Of a DNA stretch of 64,000 nt, positions 1-8,355 are shown piece by piece. Numbering within the stretch: position 1 is the stretch's first letter; every line of letters starts with the position of its first letter. Position numbers and translations under genes: made by a program. Under the pieces are notes generated by a model. The model worked only from the letters and a program-made list of their open reading frames with translations, had not been told where the DNA came from and did not search any database. The stretch lies in NCBI RefSeq assembly GCF_023238625.1, contig NZ_CP096670.1, forward strand, positions 1,043,501-1,107,500. Reading direction: 5' to 3'. Source of the DNA: Agarivorans sp. TSD2052. GTDB lineage: Bacteria; Pseudomonadota; Gammaproteobacteria; Enterobacterales; Celerinatantimonadaceae.

Positions 1-1756
1 GTAATAAACTAATGGTATACAAACTGACGCTGTTGGCTCCAATGCCAAAAGCGCGCTGGATATCTGTTTCTTGTTGGTGGCCAAAGTAGGCCAAACTTGA
101 TAATACCACTGCGAAAGGTTGGCTGATTTCTGGCAGACTGCTAAAAATGGGTTTACTGGGCGATACCTTTTCAAATTGATGAGCTAGATAATGTTTAATT
201 AAGTGGTATAAACACCATTCGTACATATCTACTTGCTGGTCGGCTTTGATTAAGCGGCGCAAGTTTGTCATAAAGCGTTGATATTGTTTGCCTGACATAC
301 ATTTTAGTGCTGGCAGTGACAGCTCTAGCAATGGCAGGCGGTAACTTTTATCTAGCGAAGTAATCCAATCCCAAGCTTGCAAGGTTTCGCTTATTCGCGA
401 GCTTTTACTTAAGTTGTCTTTAATATCATTGAGTTGCTTTTGTCTAAGATCGTTCTCTTCACTTAGCAGCAGCGCATACACCACGCTAATCACCCCACAG
501 GGCTCATGAGCCAAGCTGAGTAAACCATCAGGTAAATGAGCCAATTCACCACTGACCGTTAAGGTGTTTTGTGAAAGCGTATATTCAGCTTTGCTAGATT
601 TATTGCTTAGTGCATCAATGGCAGCCTCGGCTGCGGTGGCAACAAACACGGTTTTTTTCAATTGCTGTTGCTGGTTTTGCTGGGTGTTTCGCTGGCTGGT
701 TGTCGAGTAAATAGGCGCAGCCTTTTTCTTGATGTCTCGTTTAATTAGTTGGCCGTTCCAGCGGGGTAAAATGCGCTTAATACGTTGTTCTATCGCTGGG
801 TGGGTGGCAAAAAAGCTGCCCAAGCGGCGCGCATCACCAATAAACATGTGGCTGGCTTCTTGGCTAAGCGGCGCTCGCAATCCAGAGCCGGCATCATAGC
901 CGCCAATAATTTTTAGTGCGTCAGCAATGCCATTGGGATTACGAGTAAATTGCACCGCGGAAGCATCGGCTAAGTATTCACGTTGGCGGCTAATTGCGGC
1001 TTTAATCATATTGGCAAAAAAACAGCCAATCCAACCTAATGCCAGTAAACCAAAACCTGCGGCGGCAACTCTTGCGTCATTGCTCTCTATACGGTTAGAG
1101 CGCGATGAGCTGCTATAACGATGACTGTGCAGGACAAATTCACCCACATTAGATATAAATACAATGCCACTTAACAAAGCAATCAGTTGCATGTTTAAGC
1201 GCATGTCTCCATTTAGAATATGGCTAAACTCGTGCGCAACTACCCCTTGTAGTTGTTCACGGTTCAGTTGCTCTAATGCGCCTTGCGTGATGCCTATCAC
1301 CGCATCTGCTGGCGTATGCCCTGCGGCAAAAGCGTTAATACCTATTTCATTTTGGAGCAGATACACCGAGGGCACTGGCATACCTGAGGCGAGAGCCATT
1401 TCTTCTACAACATTAAGCATCTGTTGCTGTTCGGCTTGCTGGCTGTTGGGAAGGATCCGCTGCCCACCCAGTGACTCAGCAATACGACGGCCTCCATCAC
1501 GCAGCTGATACCATTTAAAGGTAATGGCAAACGCTATAATGCTGGTTACTAGCGCGCTAACAAAAAACAAAATATCTTGAGAGAAGAAGCGGCGATTAGC
1601 CGCAATACTAGTCTCGTTGCTTGACTGAAACATCCACAGCGAAGCGGCAATAATCACGTTACTTAAACCAATTAGAATAATTACCGCTACCACAAATAAT
1701 AGAATTAACCATTTACTGTTGCGGCGAGCATGGTCTTGTTCGGCAAAAAAATTCAT
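1..1756 (-). CDS. M48 family zinc metalloprotease (HtpX-like), C-terminus cut by window edge
   Basis: A membrane-bound peptidase of the M48 (HtpX/Ste24) family, probably acting in envelope protein quality control. About 585 residues are visible and the reading frame is still open at base 1. It begins with an ATG at 1756; two hydrophobic segments follow (about residues 17-40 and 60-85). The zinc motif HEFSH lies at residues 175-179, and a later REYLADASA stretch supplies the usual third zinc-ligand glutamate. More hydrophobic segments flank the catalytic core. The long region after about residue 330 has no recognised motif; it is acidic/polar and probably cytoplasmic. The gene sits 17 bp downstream of a lemA gene, a pairing common for M48 proteases, so the two are probably one operon. 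The family assignment is secure; the substrate is unknown. Confidence 0.9.
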   Translation of the reverse strand, partial: MNFFAEQDHARRNSKWLILLFVVAVIILIGLSNVIIAASLWMFQSSNETSIAANRRFFSQDILFFVSALVTSIIAFAITFKWYQLRDGGRRIAESLGGQRILPNSQQAEQQQMLNVVEEMALASGMPVPSVYLLQNEIGINAFAAGHTPADAVIGITQGALEQLNREQLQGVVAHEFSHILNGDMRLNMQLIALLSGIVFISNVGEFVLHSHRYSSSSRSNRIESNDARVAAAGFGLLALGWIGCFFANMIKAAISRQREYLADASAVQFTRNPNGIADALKIIGGYDAGSGLRAPLSQEASHMFIGDARRLGSFFATHPAIEQRIKRILPRWNGQLIKRDIKKKAAPIYSTTSQRNTQQNQQQQLKKTVFVATAAEAAIDALSNKSSKAEYTLSQNTLTVSGELAHLPDGLLSLAHEPCGVISVVYALLLSEENDLRQKQLNDIKDNLSKSSRISETLQAWDWITSLDKSYRLPLLELSLPALKCMSGKQYQRFMTNLRRLIKADQQVDMYEWCLYHLIKHYLAHQFEKVSPSKPIFSSLPEISQPFAVVLSSLAYFGHQQETDIQRAFGIGANSVSLYTISLL

Positions 1757-1773
1757 GAAGCAAACTCAGTTAA

Positions 1774-2367
1774 TTAGAATGAAACTTTAGGCGCGCTTTG
1801 GATCTCTGCGCTATCAGCAAACTCTAATAAATTGGCGTCTTTTTTGTGGCCAAACTGGGCTGCAAAAAACACCGGTGGAAACGATTGGCGATATTCGTTG
1901 TATTCGGTCACTGAGTCGTTAAAGGCTTGACGAGAAAAGGCGACGCGATTTTCGGTGGTGGTGAGCTCTTCTGTTAGCTGCATCATGTTGTCACTGGCTT
2001 TTAAGTCAGGGTAGCTTTCCATCACTATATTCATTTTGCTCATAGCACCTTGCAGTAAACCCTCTGCACTGGCTAATTTGCTTAAGGTGGCACCACTTGG
2101 ATCTTTTGCTGCGGCGCGCAATAGCGCACTGGCATCATTACGAGCGCTAATTACGGCTTCGAGGGTTTCTTTCTCATGGCTCATATAAGCTTTGGCTGTT
2201 TCGACAAGATTGGGAATAAGGTCGTAGCGACGTTTAAGCTGCACCTCTATCTGAGCAAAGGCATTCTGGTAGCGATTACGCAAACTCACTAAACGGTTAT
2301 AAATTCCTACAACATAAAAAATAGTCGCGGCGATAATCACTAAAATGACAATTAATGATACATCCAT
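1774..2367 (-). CDS. LemA family protein
   Basis: A 197-residue LemA-family protein. It has one N-terminal membrane anchor (about residues 4-22), followed by the family's highly conserved helical start (YNRLVSLRNRYQNAFAQIEV, then LKRRYDLIPNLVETAKAY). The rest is predicted alpha-helical and ends near PPVFFAA, also typical of the family. Length matches the usual 185-200 residues. It lies directly upstream of the M48 protease on the same strand, a conserved arrangement that suggests a joint role at the inner membrane. The biochemical function of LemA proteins is not established. Confidence 0.93.
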   Translation of the reverse strand: MDVSLIVILVIIAATIFYVVGIYNRLVSLRNRYQNAFAQIEVQLKRRYDLIPNLVETAKAYMSHEKETLEAVISARNDASALLRAAAKDPSGATLSKLASAEGLLQGAMSKMNIVMESYPDLKASDNMMQLTEELTTTENRVAFSRQAFNDSVTEYNEYRQSFPPVFFAAQFGHKKDANLLEFADSAEIQSAPKVSF

Positions 2368-2612
2368 GTCTCAAGTTCCCTAATTATTAAATACTTAATA
2401 TCAGCATGATACGGATTTACTCTAAGATTGCTATGCGCCAGTTAGCAGATTAATGGCAAACAACAGTGATGTGAAAAGGCGAGGCATAAGGGGGATACAA
2501 GCGCAATATAGTTTGTTAATTCGGGGGGGTATAGGCTATTTCACGGCGAAAATGTAATGGTGGTGTTATGGTTGTTATTGTTAGTTGAAACTCTAGATAA
2601 GCGAGTTAGTCA

Positions 2613-3257
2613 ATGCACGACCTTACAACCATGGCGGTAACCGTATTCATGGGCTTTTTTGCGATGATGAATCCGATTGCCAATACCGCAGTATTTGTTG
2701 GTATGACAGGTGAGCAAAGCGCAGCGCAGCGCAAAAGAACCGCGTTTAAAGCCTTAATAAGTGCCTTTTTTATCATCTCTGCCTTTTGCTTGTTAGGCAA
2801 AGCTATTTTTGAGCTATTTGGGATTACCTTACCCGCGCTGCGTTTAGCGGGCGGTATTTTGGTCTTTTTGGTGGGCTACCATATGCTGCAGGGGAGTAGC
2901 TCCAAATTGCACTCTCATATCCCGGGCGAAGTAGACGATGACGACGATAAAGACATTGCCATTTCTCCCTTAGCCTTACCCATATTAGCGGGCCCAGGCA
3001 CCATTGCCACGGCCATGAACTATTCGGCTTCAGGTGAAGTGCTCAACATCATCGTTACCATGTGTGCGTTTGCCCTACTGTGTGTTATTACGTTTGTTTG
3101 CTTTTTGTTTGGACCAAAGCTAATCGATAAAGTTGGCGCAAGTGGTATCAACATTACCACCCGTTTAATGGGCTTAATTCTAACGGTAATTGGCATGCAA
3201 ATGTTGATACAAGGGGTACATGATGCGTTTACTTTGTTTCAACATAGCGCGGTTTAG
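2613..3257 (+). CDS. MarC family integral membrane protein
   Basis: A 214-residue MarC/NAAT-family inner-membrane protein with about six hydrophobic segments. The start resembles the family (FFAMMNPIANTAVFVGMT, the first helix with the conserved N-P), and the second half repeats the pattern with LALPILAGPGTIATAM. Between them is a short acidic cytoplasmic loop with five consecutive aspartates (near residues 109-113). E. coli homologues are MarC, YhgN and YchE; transport of small neutral molecules has been proposed for the family but is not well proven. It stands alone on the plus strand and ends one base before the convergent gene at 3258. Confidence 0.9.
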   Translation: MHDLTTMAVTVFMGFFAMMNPIANTAVFVGMTGEQSAAQRKRTAFKALISAFFIISAFCLLGKAIFELFGITLPALRLAGGILVFLVGYHMLQGSSSKLHSHIPGEVDDDDDKDIAISPLALPILAGPGTIATAMNYSASGEVLNIIVTMCAFALLCVITFVCFLFGPKLIDKVGASGINITTRLMGLILTVIGMQMLIQGVHDAFTLFQHSAV

Positions 3258-3827
3258 TTATTGGGGGCGCGTTAATGCTTTGTTGCGCATAGCGATAAGC
3301 TCAGCAATTTTTGCAGGCTCGTCTGGATAACCATACATAGCGATTTTGTCCACCTCAGGATCGTTACATAGGCTAAAGTCTTTCACCCATGCATCAATGC
3401 TTACCGAGTTCATTAATAAGGTAAATGGTGGGCATGCTTGGTAGCTTTTTTGCTCTGCTAGGCTTTCCATATGCGACCTTTCTATATGCCTCCCTGGGAA
3501 AATGAACAAAAAGCCTATGATTGCAGCTGTAGCAAAAGCTTTTGTTGAGTAATGTTCTGATGATCGAGGCGGCTTTCCTTTATTAAGACAAATTAACTGC
3601 CACAGCATGAACATAGCTCCAGATAGAGCGATAATTCCCCCCGCGATAAACGTACTATATTCAATATTTATGTATATAACAGGGTAGTTGGCAGCCAATT
3701 GGAAATCTAAACGACCAAATCTACCCAAAATCTCCTTATCGAATAACGATTCAAATGGGGGGATTAATAATATGCAGAAAAAAACTAGACCGATTAAAGA
3801 CTTTTTTATAGTCATTGGTTTTGTCAT
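3258..3827 (-). CDS. Hypothetical inner-membrane protein, possible immunity partner of the upstream gene
   Basis: Not recognised with certainty. A 189-residue protein with an N-terminal hydrophobic segment (about 10-27), a second at about 58-80 and a third at about 95-110, then a soluble tail of some 75 residues containing two cysteines (one in YQACPPF, one in SLCNDPE). Such a small polytopic protein with a conserved-looking extracytoplasmic tail resembles membrane immunity proteins. It starts 9 bp after the stop of the 295-residue gene on the same strand, so the two are almost certainly co-transcribed. The DNA of the pair is more AT-rich than the neighbours, which suggests acquisition. The immunity role is inference from layout alone. 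Confidence 0.6.
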   Translation of the reverse strand: MTKPMTIKKSLIGLVFFCILLIPPFESLFDKEILGRFGRLDFQLAANYPVIYINIEYSTFIAGGIIALSGAMFMLWQLICLNKGKPPRSSEHYSTKAFATAAIIGFLFIFPGRHIERSHMESLAEQKSYQACPPFTLLMNSVSIDAWVKDFSLCNDPEVDKIAMYGYPDEPAKIAELIAMRNKALTRPQ

Positions 3828-3836
3828 TTTTTAGGC

Positions 3837-4724
3837 CTAAAAGAATTGGTAAGTTGAATGGTTCATGCTAGTTACAGCTTTGATTTGGTCTATTCTTCGT
3901 TTTAATAATTGCATATCTCGCTCAACTGATACTTGTGCAGACTGGTTGAGGCTTTCAACTAATCTTTCTTTAATTCTATAATGCGACTCATAATTATTTA
4001 GTTCCCCTTGCACGTAAAATGCTACAGCGAATCCAGCTAAAACTGGAACAACCACCACACTGATTGATGAGATAGCTAATGTTCCTACTACGTAGCCGAA
4101 GACTGCAGCTACAGAAGCAATCGTTATATCGGTCGCTACATCAACTACCCAATTGGTTATCAAATAGTCTTTTTTAAGTACCAATTCTAGCGTGTGGTGT
4201 GATACTGAAAACACCACAGTGATTAATACTCCGCCACGAGCGGATGCTTTTAGCCCTTGTTGACCTATGCCTAAAGTCAACATTTTAGTATTAGTAGATA
4301 GGTAGCGGGTGCCTTTAATTACTGTTCTTAGCTTGTGGTTCCCCTTAAAGCTAATGTAGCTTTTAGCACCTTTTTGAGTGATTTCGTATTTACCTAATAT
4401 GCTACCCCCTCGATGCATGTCTAGGGCTAAAATACCCATCGTCTTTACATCAATAACTTGCCCGCCAAATTGGTTCACCAAGCTTAGCGAGGTGACAAGT
4501 ACATTTTGTGCGAGTTCAGGTAAACCTAAACCTTCCAATTTTTGACTTATTGCACTTTGGGCAAATCCTTGGCTCTTTTGTTTGGCGACCCATAGTGAGA
4601 AAAGCTCAGGCCCATGCAATATATACAAATCAGCTTCAGGCATTGCTGAGGCTTTTAATTCTGTTAGGCATTTATCTCTTGTTTGCTTATGGCGTTGTGA
4701 TAAACACTGAAAATTATTTTTCAC
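3837..4724 (-). CDS. Hypothetical protein with long hydrophobic hairpin, possible membrane-acting effector
   Basis: No confident family. 295 residues: a hydrophilic N-terminus (1-100), a basic middle containing ISFKGNHKLRTVIKGTRYLS (about 128-147) and a glycine-rich segment, then a very hydrophobic stretch at about 195-235 that could form a membrane hairpin, then a charged helical tail. There is no signal peptide. I recall a similar KG-x(4)-LR-x(4)-GTRY region followed by a hydrophobic hairpin in proteins linked to bacterial competition systems, but this is memory rather than a search result. With the small polytopic membrane protein 9 bp downstream, the layout resembles a pore-forming effector followed by its immunity gene. 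Confidence 0.55.
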   Translation of the reverse strand: MKNNFQCLSQRHKQTRDKCLTELKASAMPEADLYILHGPELFSLWVAKQKSQGFAQSAISQKLEGLGLPELAQNVLVTSLSLVNQFGGQVIDVKTMGILALDMHRGGSILGKYEITQKGAKSYISFKGNHKLRTVIKGTRYLSTNTKMLTLGIGQQGLKASARGGVLITVVFSVSHHTLELVLKKDYLITNWVVDVATDITIASVAAVFGYVVGTLAISSISVVVVPVLAGFAVAFYVQGELNNYESHYRIKERLVESLNQSAQVSVERDMQLLKRRIDQIKAVTSMNHSTYQFF

Positions 4725-4836
4725 CAGGGAATTCTCTCCTTGTTTATGTTGATAGGATTGTAATTACCAATAATGATAAAGCAAACAATAGAGGGGGCTA
4801 TATCGGAGGTTTTACTGCGCTTATAAAAATGGCGGT

Positions 4837-4865
4837 AAAAAAAACCAAGTGGCTAGCACTTGGTT
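4837..4865 (-). terminator. Rho-independent terminator after the TIGR02647 gene
   Basis: Inverted repeat AACCAAGTG / CACTTGGTT (4843-4851 and 4857-4865) with a 5-nt loop. Read on the minus strand it is followed by a run of eight T, a standard intrinsic terminator for the gene ending at 4887. Confidence 0.85.
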
Positions 4866-4886
4866 AGTGAATAACAAATCCGGTTA

Positions 4887-5141
4887 TTAAGCGGCTACGT
4901 GTTCCGATTTTGTTGAAAGAATGGCTAATAATTTTTGCGCGTGTTCGGCGACTTCGATGCCTAAATCGGTGAGGTAACCACCGTCAGGGAGTGTGCTTAG
5001 CCCTTTGTCGAATAAGCTTTGTGCAGCGGCAATGATCTCAGGGGCTGCATCGTGGTGAACCTTAATCCCTGTTTGTAAACTACTCATATCAAATTGCAGC
5101 AGTAAATTGAGCTCGGCGATGTTATTGGGAATAAATTTCAT
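4887..5141 (-). CDS. TIGR02647 family small protein (putative DNA-binding)
   Basis: An 84-residue soluble protein that matches the small TIGR02647 family of gammaproteobacteria. Recognisable parts are the N-terminal ELNLLLQFDMSS region and the LPDGGYLTDLGIEVAEHAQK block, with the LLAIL end. The family is annotated as DNA-binding in some databases, but no function is established. It is a single-gene unit: its own terminator follows, and the plus-strand lysE gene is divergent from it. Start is the ATG at 5141, preceded by an AAGG-type ribosome-binding site. Confidence 0.8.
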   Translation of the reverse strand: MKFIPNNIAELNLLLQFDMSSLQTGIKVHHDAAPEIIAAAQSLFDKGLSTLPDGGYLTDLGIEVAEHAQKLLAILSTKSEHVAA

Positions 5142-5220
5142 TGTGCCTTCCTATATATTTTTGTTACCCCACATTAGAAAGCCCATAGCTATTGCGCAAG
5201 TCATCAGCTTGAGAAGTGAT

Positions 5221-5342
5221 ACCTAGCGCAACGTTTTCTTTATCTGATTTGTAGGACAAGGAACTCTCAATGATTTCGCGCAATTTTGTTCAATAAAATT
5301 TGCGACCTAGCGCATATAGTTAGATTTTCTGCAGAACAAGGA
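5221..5342 (+). repeat. Imperfect direct repeat upstream of the LysE gene
   Basis: The 10-mer ACCTAGCGCA occurs at 5221-5230 and again at 5305-5314. Each copy is followed about 25-30 bases later by ACAAGGA (5256-5262 and 5336-5342), the second of which serves as ribosome-binding site of the LysE gene. The region therefore looks like an eroded tandem duplication of about 80-84 bp, or a pair of regulator sites. Confidence 0.5.
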
Positions 5343-5346
5343 CATC

Positions 5347-5943
5347 GTGGTGAGCCTGTTTATATCAATGTTTGTATTTGCCTTAATTGGCGCAATATCG
5401 CCAGGGCCGGTTAACATCATCGCGACGGGGGCGGGCGCGAGCTTTGGCTTTCGGCTGGCCTTACCTCATGTTATTGGGGCCAGCGTAGGCTACTGCTTAG
5501 TGGTATTTATTGTGGGGGTAGGGCTAAATGAGATGGTGCAGTTGTTGCCAAAGCTAAGTGATATTCTTCAGTATTTTGGGGCGGCCTTCTTGTTGTATAT
5601 GGCTTTTAAAATAGCCGTAGCGCCAGTTAATCAGCAGCTGACGAAGGCTTTGGCAACACCTCCAAATTTCCTGCAGGGAACGTTAGCGCAAGGGCTAAAC
5701 CCCAAAGCGTGGATGGTGGCGATGTCGGGAGTAAGTTTATTTGTTTCTCCGCACCCATCAACACAGTATTATTTGTTGGTTTTCTGTACTATTTCGTTAC
5801 TGGTTTGCTTTATTGGTGTGGGCGTATGGGCTGCCATAGGCACATTTATTTCGCGCTATCTTCGTTCACCCGCTAGGATGCGCCGCTTTAATCATTTAAT
5901 GGCCTTGTTGCTAGCGGGCTCAGTGGTTTCGTTGTTTGTTTAG
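5347..5943 (+). CDS. LysE family amino-acid exporter
   Basis: A 198-residue LysE/RhtB-family inner-membrane exporter with about six hydrophobic segments. The N-terminal signature IGAISPGPVNIIATGAGASF contains the family's SPGP motif, and LAQGLNPKAWMVAMSG is the conserved NPKA region. Members export amino acids such as lysine, homoserine, threonine or cysteine; the substrate cannot be told from sequence. The start is a GTG at 5347, placed six bases after an AAGGA ribosome-binding site. The AraC regulator 11 bp downstream is probably co-transcribed and may control the exporter, a common pairing. Confidence 0.9.
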   Translation: MVSLFISMFVFALIGAISPGPVNIIATGAGASFGFRLALPHVIGASVGYCLVVFIVGVGLNEMVQLLPKLSDILQYFGAAFLLYMAFKIAVAPVNQQLTKALATPPNFLQGTLAQGLNPKAWMVAMSGVSLFVSPHPSTQYYLLVFCTISLLVCFIGVGVWAAIGTFISRYLRSPARMRRFNHLMALLLAGSVVSLFV

Positions 5944-5954
5944 CCAAGTGTTTA

Positions 5955-6797
5955 ATGGTTTTTTATGAGGACGGTAATGTGCATACTCAAGCCAAGGTGT
6001 TACTGAAAAGAAGTGCTAGTTTGCCTTTTGTTGAACTACGCCAAGCTGTGCATTCTGAAGCGTGTTACCACAGCCATTCTCATGATGAGTTTTCTTTTGG
6101 GCTTATTGACACAGGTGAAGCGGTGTATAAGAACATGCAACGGCACAATAGCATTAGTGCCGGCCACTGCGTGACCATTAACCCAGGAGACGTACATTCA
6201 TGTAACCCTAAGCAAGGTGCTTGGTCTTATCGGATGCTGTTCGTAGATACCGCGTGGCTTGGTCAGCTACAACAAGAGATGCTGGCAAAACCGGCGAGTG
6301 ATTATCGGCCATTTACCCACCAGTACTTAGATTGTTCTAGTACGTTTTCTTTATTAGATAAGTTGTTTTCTGCCGTCCACTTAGATCAAAGCAGCTTGCA
6401 GCAAGAGAGTTTATTGGTCAGTTTTTGCGAGCAACAATTTGGTCAACCACAGAACTTGCGTGCTGATGTAGCGTGTTTGGCTAAGCCACAAATAAAGCGA
6501 GTGCAAGAGTGTATTCAAGATCAGCTGGCTATGCCCTTAAGTTTGACTGAACTTGCAGACGTCGCAGGTTTAAGCCGTTACCACCTAGTGAGAAGCTTCA
6601 AGCGAATCTACGGTTTGTCGCCGCATGCTTTTCAACTTAATCAACGTATCAATCGGGCTAAAGCCTTGTTAAGAGATGGCGATAGTATTGCAAATACGGC
6701 TTTGGCGTTAGGTTTTGCTGACCAGAGCCATTTTCAACGTAATTTTAAGAAGCGCTTAGCACTAACGCCAAGGCAGTACCAAGGCTTCTTTGTATAG
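5955..6797 (+). CDS. AraC family transcriptional regulator
   Basis: A 280-residue AraC/XylS-type regulator. Residues 20-110 form a cupin-like sensing domain with histidines in YHSHSHDEFSFG and the segment INPGDVHSCNP. Residues about 175-280 are the double helix-turn-helix: first helix pair in LSLTELADVAGLSRYHLVRS, second in SIANTALALGFADQSHFQRN, ending with the family signature LTPRQYQ. The gene follows the LysE exporter by 11 bp and is likely its local regulator. Cupin-AraC proteins next to LysE exporters are widespread; the effector, presumably an amino acid or analogue, is unknown. Confidence 0.92.
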   Translation: MVFYEDGNVHTQAKVLLKRSASLPFVELRQAVHSEACYHSHSHDEFSFGLIDTGEAVYKNMQRHNSISAGHCVTINPGDVHSCNPKQGAWSYRMLFVDTAWLGQLQQEMLAKPASDYRPFTHQYLDCSSTFSLLDKLFSAVHLDQSSLQQESLLVSFCEQQFGQPQNLRADVACLAKPQIKRVQECIQDQLAMPLSLTELADVAGLSRYHLVRSFKRIYGLSPHAFQLNQRINRAKALLRDGDSIANTALALGFADQSHFQRNFKKRLALTPRQYQGFFV

Positions 6798-6805
6798 CTT
6801 AAAGC

Positions 6806-7456
6806 TTAGTTATTTAAAGACTTTAGTACTGGTAACAAATCACTAGGCTCTTGGCGTTTGGTGTAATCTGCGTCAATAAAGGCGCTGGCGATAGTACCGT
6901 CTTGAGCGACTACATAGGTTACGGCTAGCGGCAAGCCAAATTGACCTTCACCATTGTGCTGCTCTACCTCAATACCAAAAGAAGAATAGATAGGGCGCAA
7001 CTCCTCGGGTAAGGCAAATACAATATCTAAACTTTTTGCATAGTCTGCATTTGTGTCTGTTAATACCTGAAACTGTAATTCGTTCTTCTCGGTAGTGCTT
7101 AGTGAGGCGTCGGGTAACTCGGGAGTTATTGCCACTAAGTTAGCGCCTAAGGCTTTTATTTCCGGCAATATTTGCTGGTATGCACGCAGCTCTAAATTGC
7201 AATATGGACACCAACCGCCGCGGTAAAAAGTGATGATAAGCGGGCCTTTGGCTAACAAGCTGCTCAGTGACACCTGTTCACCGGTTTGGTTAGCTAGGGT
7301 AAAGTTAGGTAACACTTGGCCTGCTTGCGGTGCCTTTTTCGCTATTTCGCTTTCTGCTAAATTTTTAGTGGCTTGTTTCATTAGCTTTTGTACATCTAAT
7401 GGCGCTTTTTGGACAAATGAAGCGATGTAATCGGCGATTTCTGTTTGCAAACTCAT
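6806..7456 (-). CDS. Peroxiredoxin-like AhpC/TSA family protein
   Basis: A cytoplasmic thioredoxin-fold protein of the AhpC/TSA group, 216 residues from the chosen start. The redox centre is in FYRGGWCPYCNLELRAYQ, a CxxC rather than the single peroxidatic cysteine environment (PxxxTxxC) of classical peroxiredoxins, so it belongs to the peroxiredoxin-like subgroup. The open frame extends upstream to 7540, but the ATG at 7456 follows an AAAGGAA ribosome-binding site, and the upstream extension runs into the operator region, so 7456 is preferred. It is divergent from a TetR regulator, and a cluster of palindromes lies between them; control by that regulator is likely. The physiological oxidant is unknown. 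Confidence 0.87.
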   Translation of the reverse strand: MSLQTEIADYIASFVQKAPLDVQKLMKQATKNLAESEIAKKAPQAGQVLPNFTLANQTGEQVSLSSLLAKGPLIITFYRGGWCPYCNLELRAYQQILPEIKALGANLVAITPELPDASLSTTEKNELQFQVLTDTNADYAKSLDIVFALPEELRPIYSSFGIEVEQHNGEGQFGLPLAVTYVVAQDGTIASAFIDADYTKRQEPSDLLPVLKSLNN

Positions 7457-7489
7457 GACTATTCCTTTGGTTGTATGTTGAATACATTT

Positions 7490-7567
7490 CTTGAATGTTC
7501 GTTCAAGTTGGGTGTATTCAAACAGTTTTTGAATGTTCATTCAAGTTAATTTTGAACAAACATTCAA
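7490..7567. promoter_or_regulatory. Cluster of TetR-type palindromes in the divergent promoter
   Basis: Three related inverted repeats are visible: CTTGAATGTTCGTTCAAG (7490-7507), TTGAATGTTCATTCAA (7529-7544, a perfect 7+2+7 palindrome) and TTGAACAAACATTCAA (7552-7567). The shared core is TTGAA-N6-TTCAA. They sit between a peroxiredoxin-like gene and a tetR gene transcribed away from each other, the usual place for a TetR operator, so they probably mediate repression of both. The site assignment is inferred from position and symmetry. Confidence 0.7.
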
Positions 7568-7641
7568 AAAGCTGTCTAATCGTTGTAAGCAAGGTATAAT
7601 GCGGGTGTTAAACGCTAGAGAAGAAGGTAACGAGAATTCCC

Positions 7642-8220
7642 ATGGCAAAGGTGCAATTTCAACGAGAACAGGTATTAGAGCAGTCGACCAAATTATTTTG
7701 GCGTGTAGGTTATCACGCTGCGTCAATGCAACAGGTGTTTCAACAGACTGGTTTAAAACCGGGCAGTGTTTACTTGGCCTTTGGCAATAAACAAGCCTTG
7801 TTTAAAGAGTCTTTGGCGCATTATGCGCACACCACTCGACAGGGTATCCAGCAATGCTTAAGCGCTGCTAGTAGCATTGAGCTAGGTATATGCCAAATTC
7901 TCGATACTATGTTGCAGCAGTCGCTTAATAGTGATTATTGCAGCTGTTTTTTAGTGAAGAGCCAGTTGGAGTTTAGCAATGAGCCTGAACTACAAGGTTA
8001 TGTGAGTGAGCAACTGCAGCAAATTGAAGCCTTGTATGCTGAGTTTTTAATGTCGCTTTATGATGAACCCGAAGCAAAAGCCAAGGCGTGCAGCTTAATG
8101 CTACATATTTTTGGTATTCGGGTGTACAGCTACCACAACACTGGGGTTCAGCAAATGCGTCAAGCTGTAGAGGAGGGCTTATCGTGGCTACCTTGGCACA
8201 GTTTTAATACCCAGCATTAA
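7642..8220 (+). CDS. TetR/AcrR family transcriptional regulator
   Basis: A 192-residue TetR-family repressor. The N-terminal helix-turn-helix (about residues 8-55) is clear: FWRVGYHAASMQQVFQQTGL followed by KPGSVYLAFGNKQALF, the conserved recognition-helix and YxxFxxKxxL region. The C-terminal ligand domain is variable and contains a CSCFLVKSQLEF stretch, typical of the subgroup that includes many YcdC/CGMCC-like regulators of oxidoreductase genes. The start ATG at 7642 is preceded by GAAGAAGG. It is divergent from the peroxiredoxin-like gene with three palindromes in the shared promoter, so self-repression and control of that gene are likely. Confidence 0.92.
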   Translation: MAKVQFQREQVLEQSTKLFWRVGYHAASMQQVFQQTGLKPGSVYLAFGNKQALFKESLAHYAHTTRQGIQQCLSAASSIELGICQILDTMLQQSLNSDYCSCFLVKSQLEFSNEPELQGYVSEQLQQIEALYAEFLMSLYDEPEAKAKACSLMLHIFGIRVYSYHNTGVQQMRQAVEEGLSWLPWHSFNTQH

Positions 8221-8355
8221 GGCTGTCTCCTATTCAGTGGTCAGCTTTATTGGGGCTTAAATAGAGCCTAAGCGCTAGTCCAACGTGTCATTTGTACACC
8301 CTGTTGATGTCAGTTTTGGCTTGTGTTCATGGGTAATAATATGCGTATTCCTTTG

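Noticed and set aside
1164-1508. Plus-strand frames of 63 and 114 residues at the left end
   Set aside because: They are antisense to the M48 protease, whose zinc motif and membrane segments are clear on the minus strand.
4508-4867. 119-residue plus-strand frame opposite the hypothetical gene pair
   Set aside because: It lies antisense to a longer gene and runs through the terminator of the TIGR02647 gene. No ribosome-binding site or family signs.
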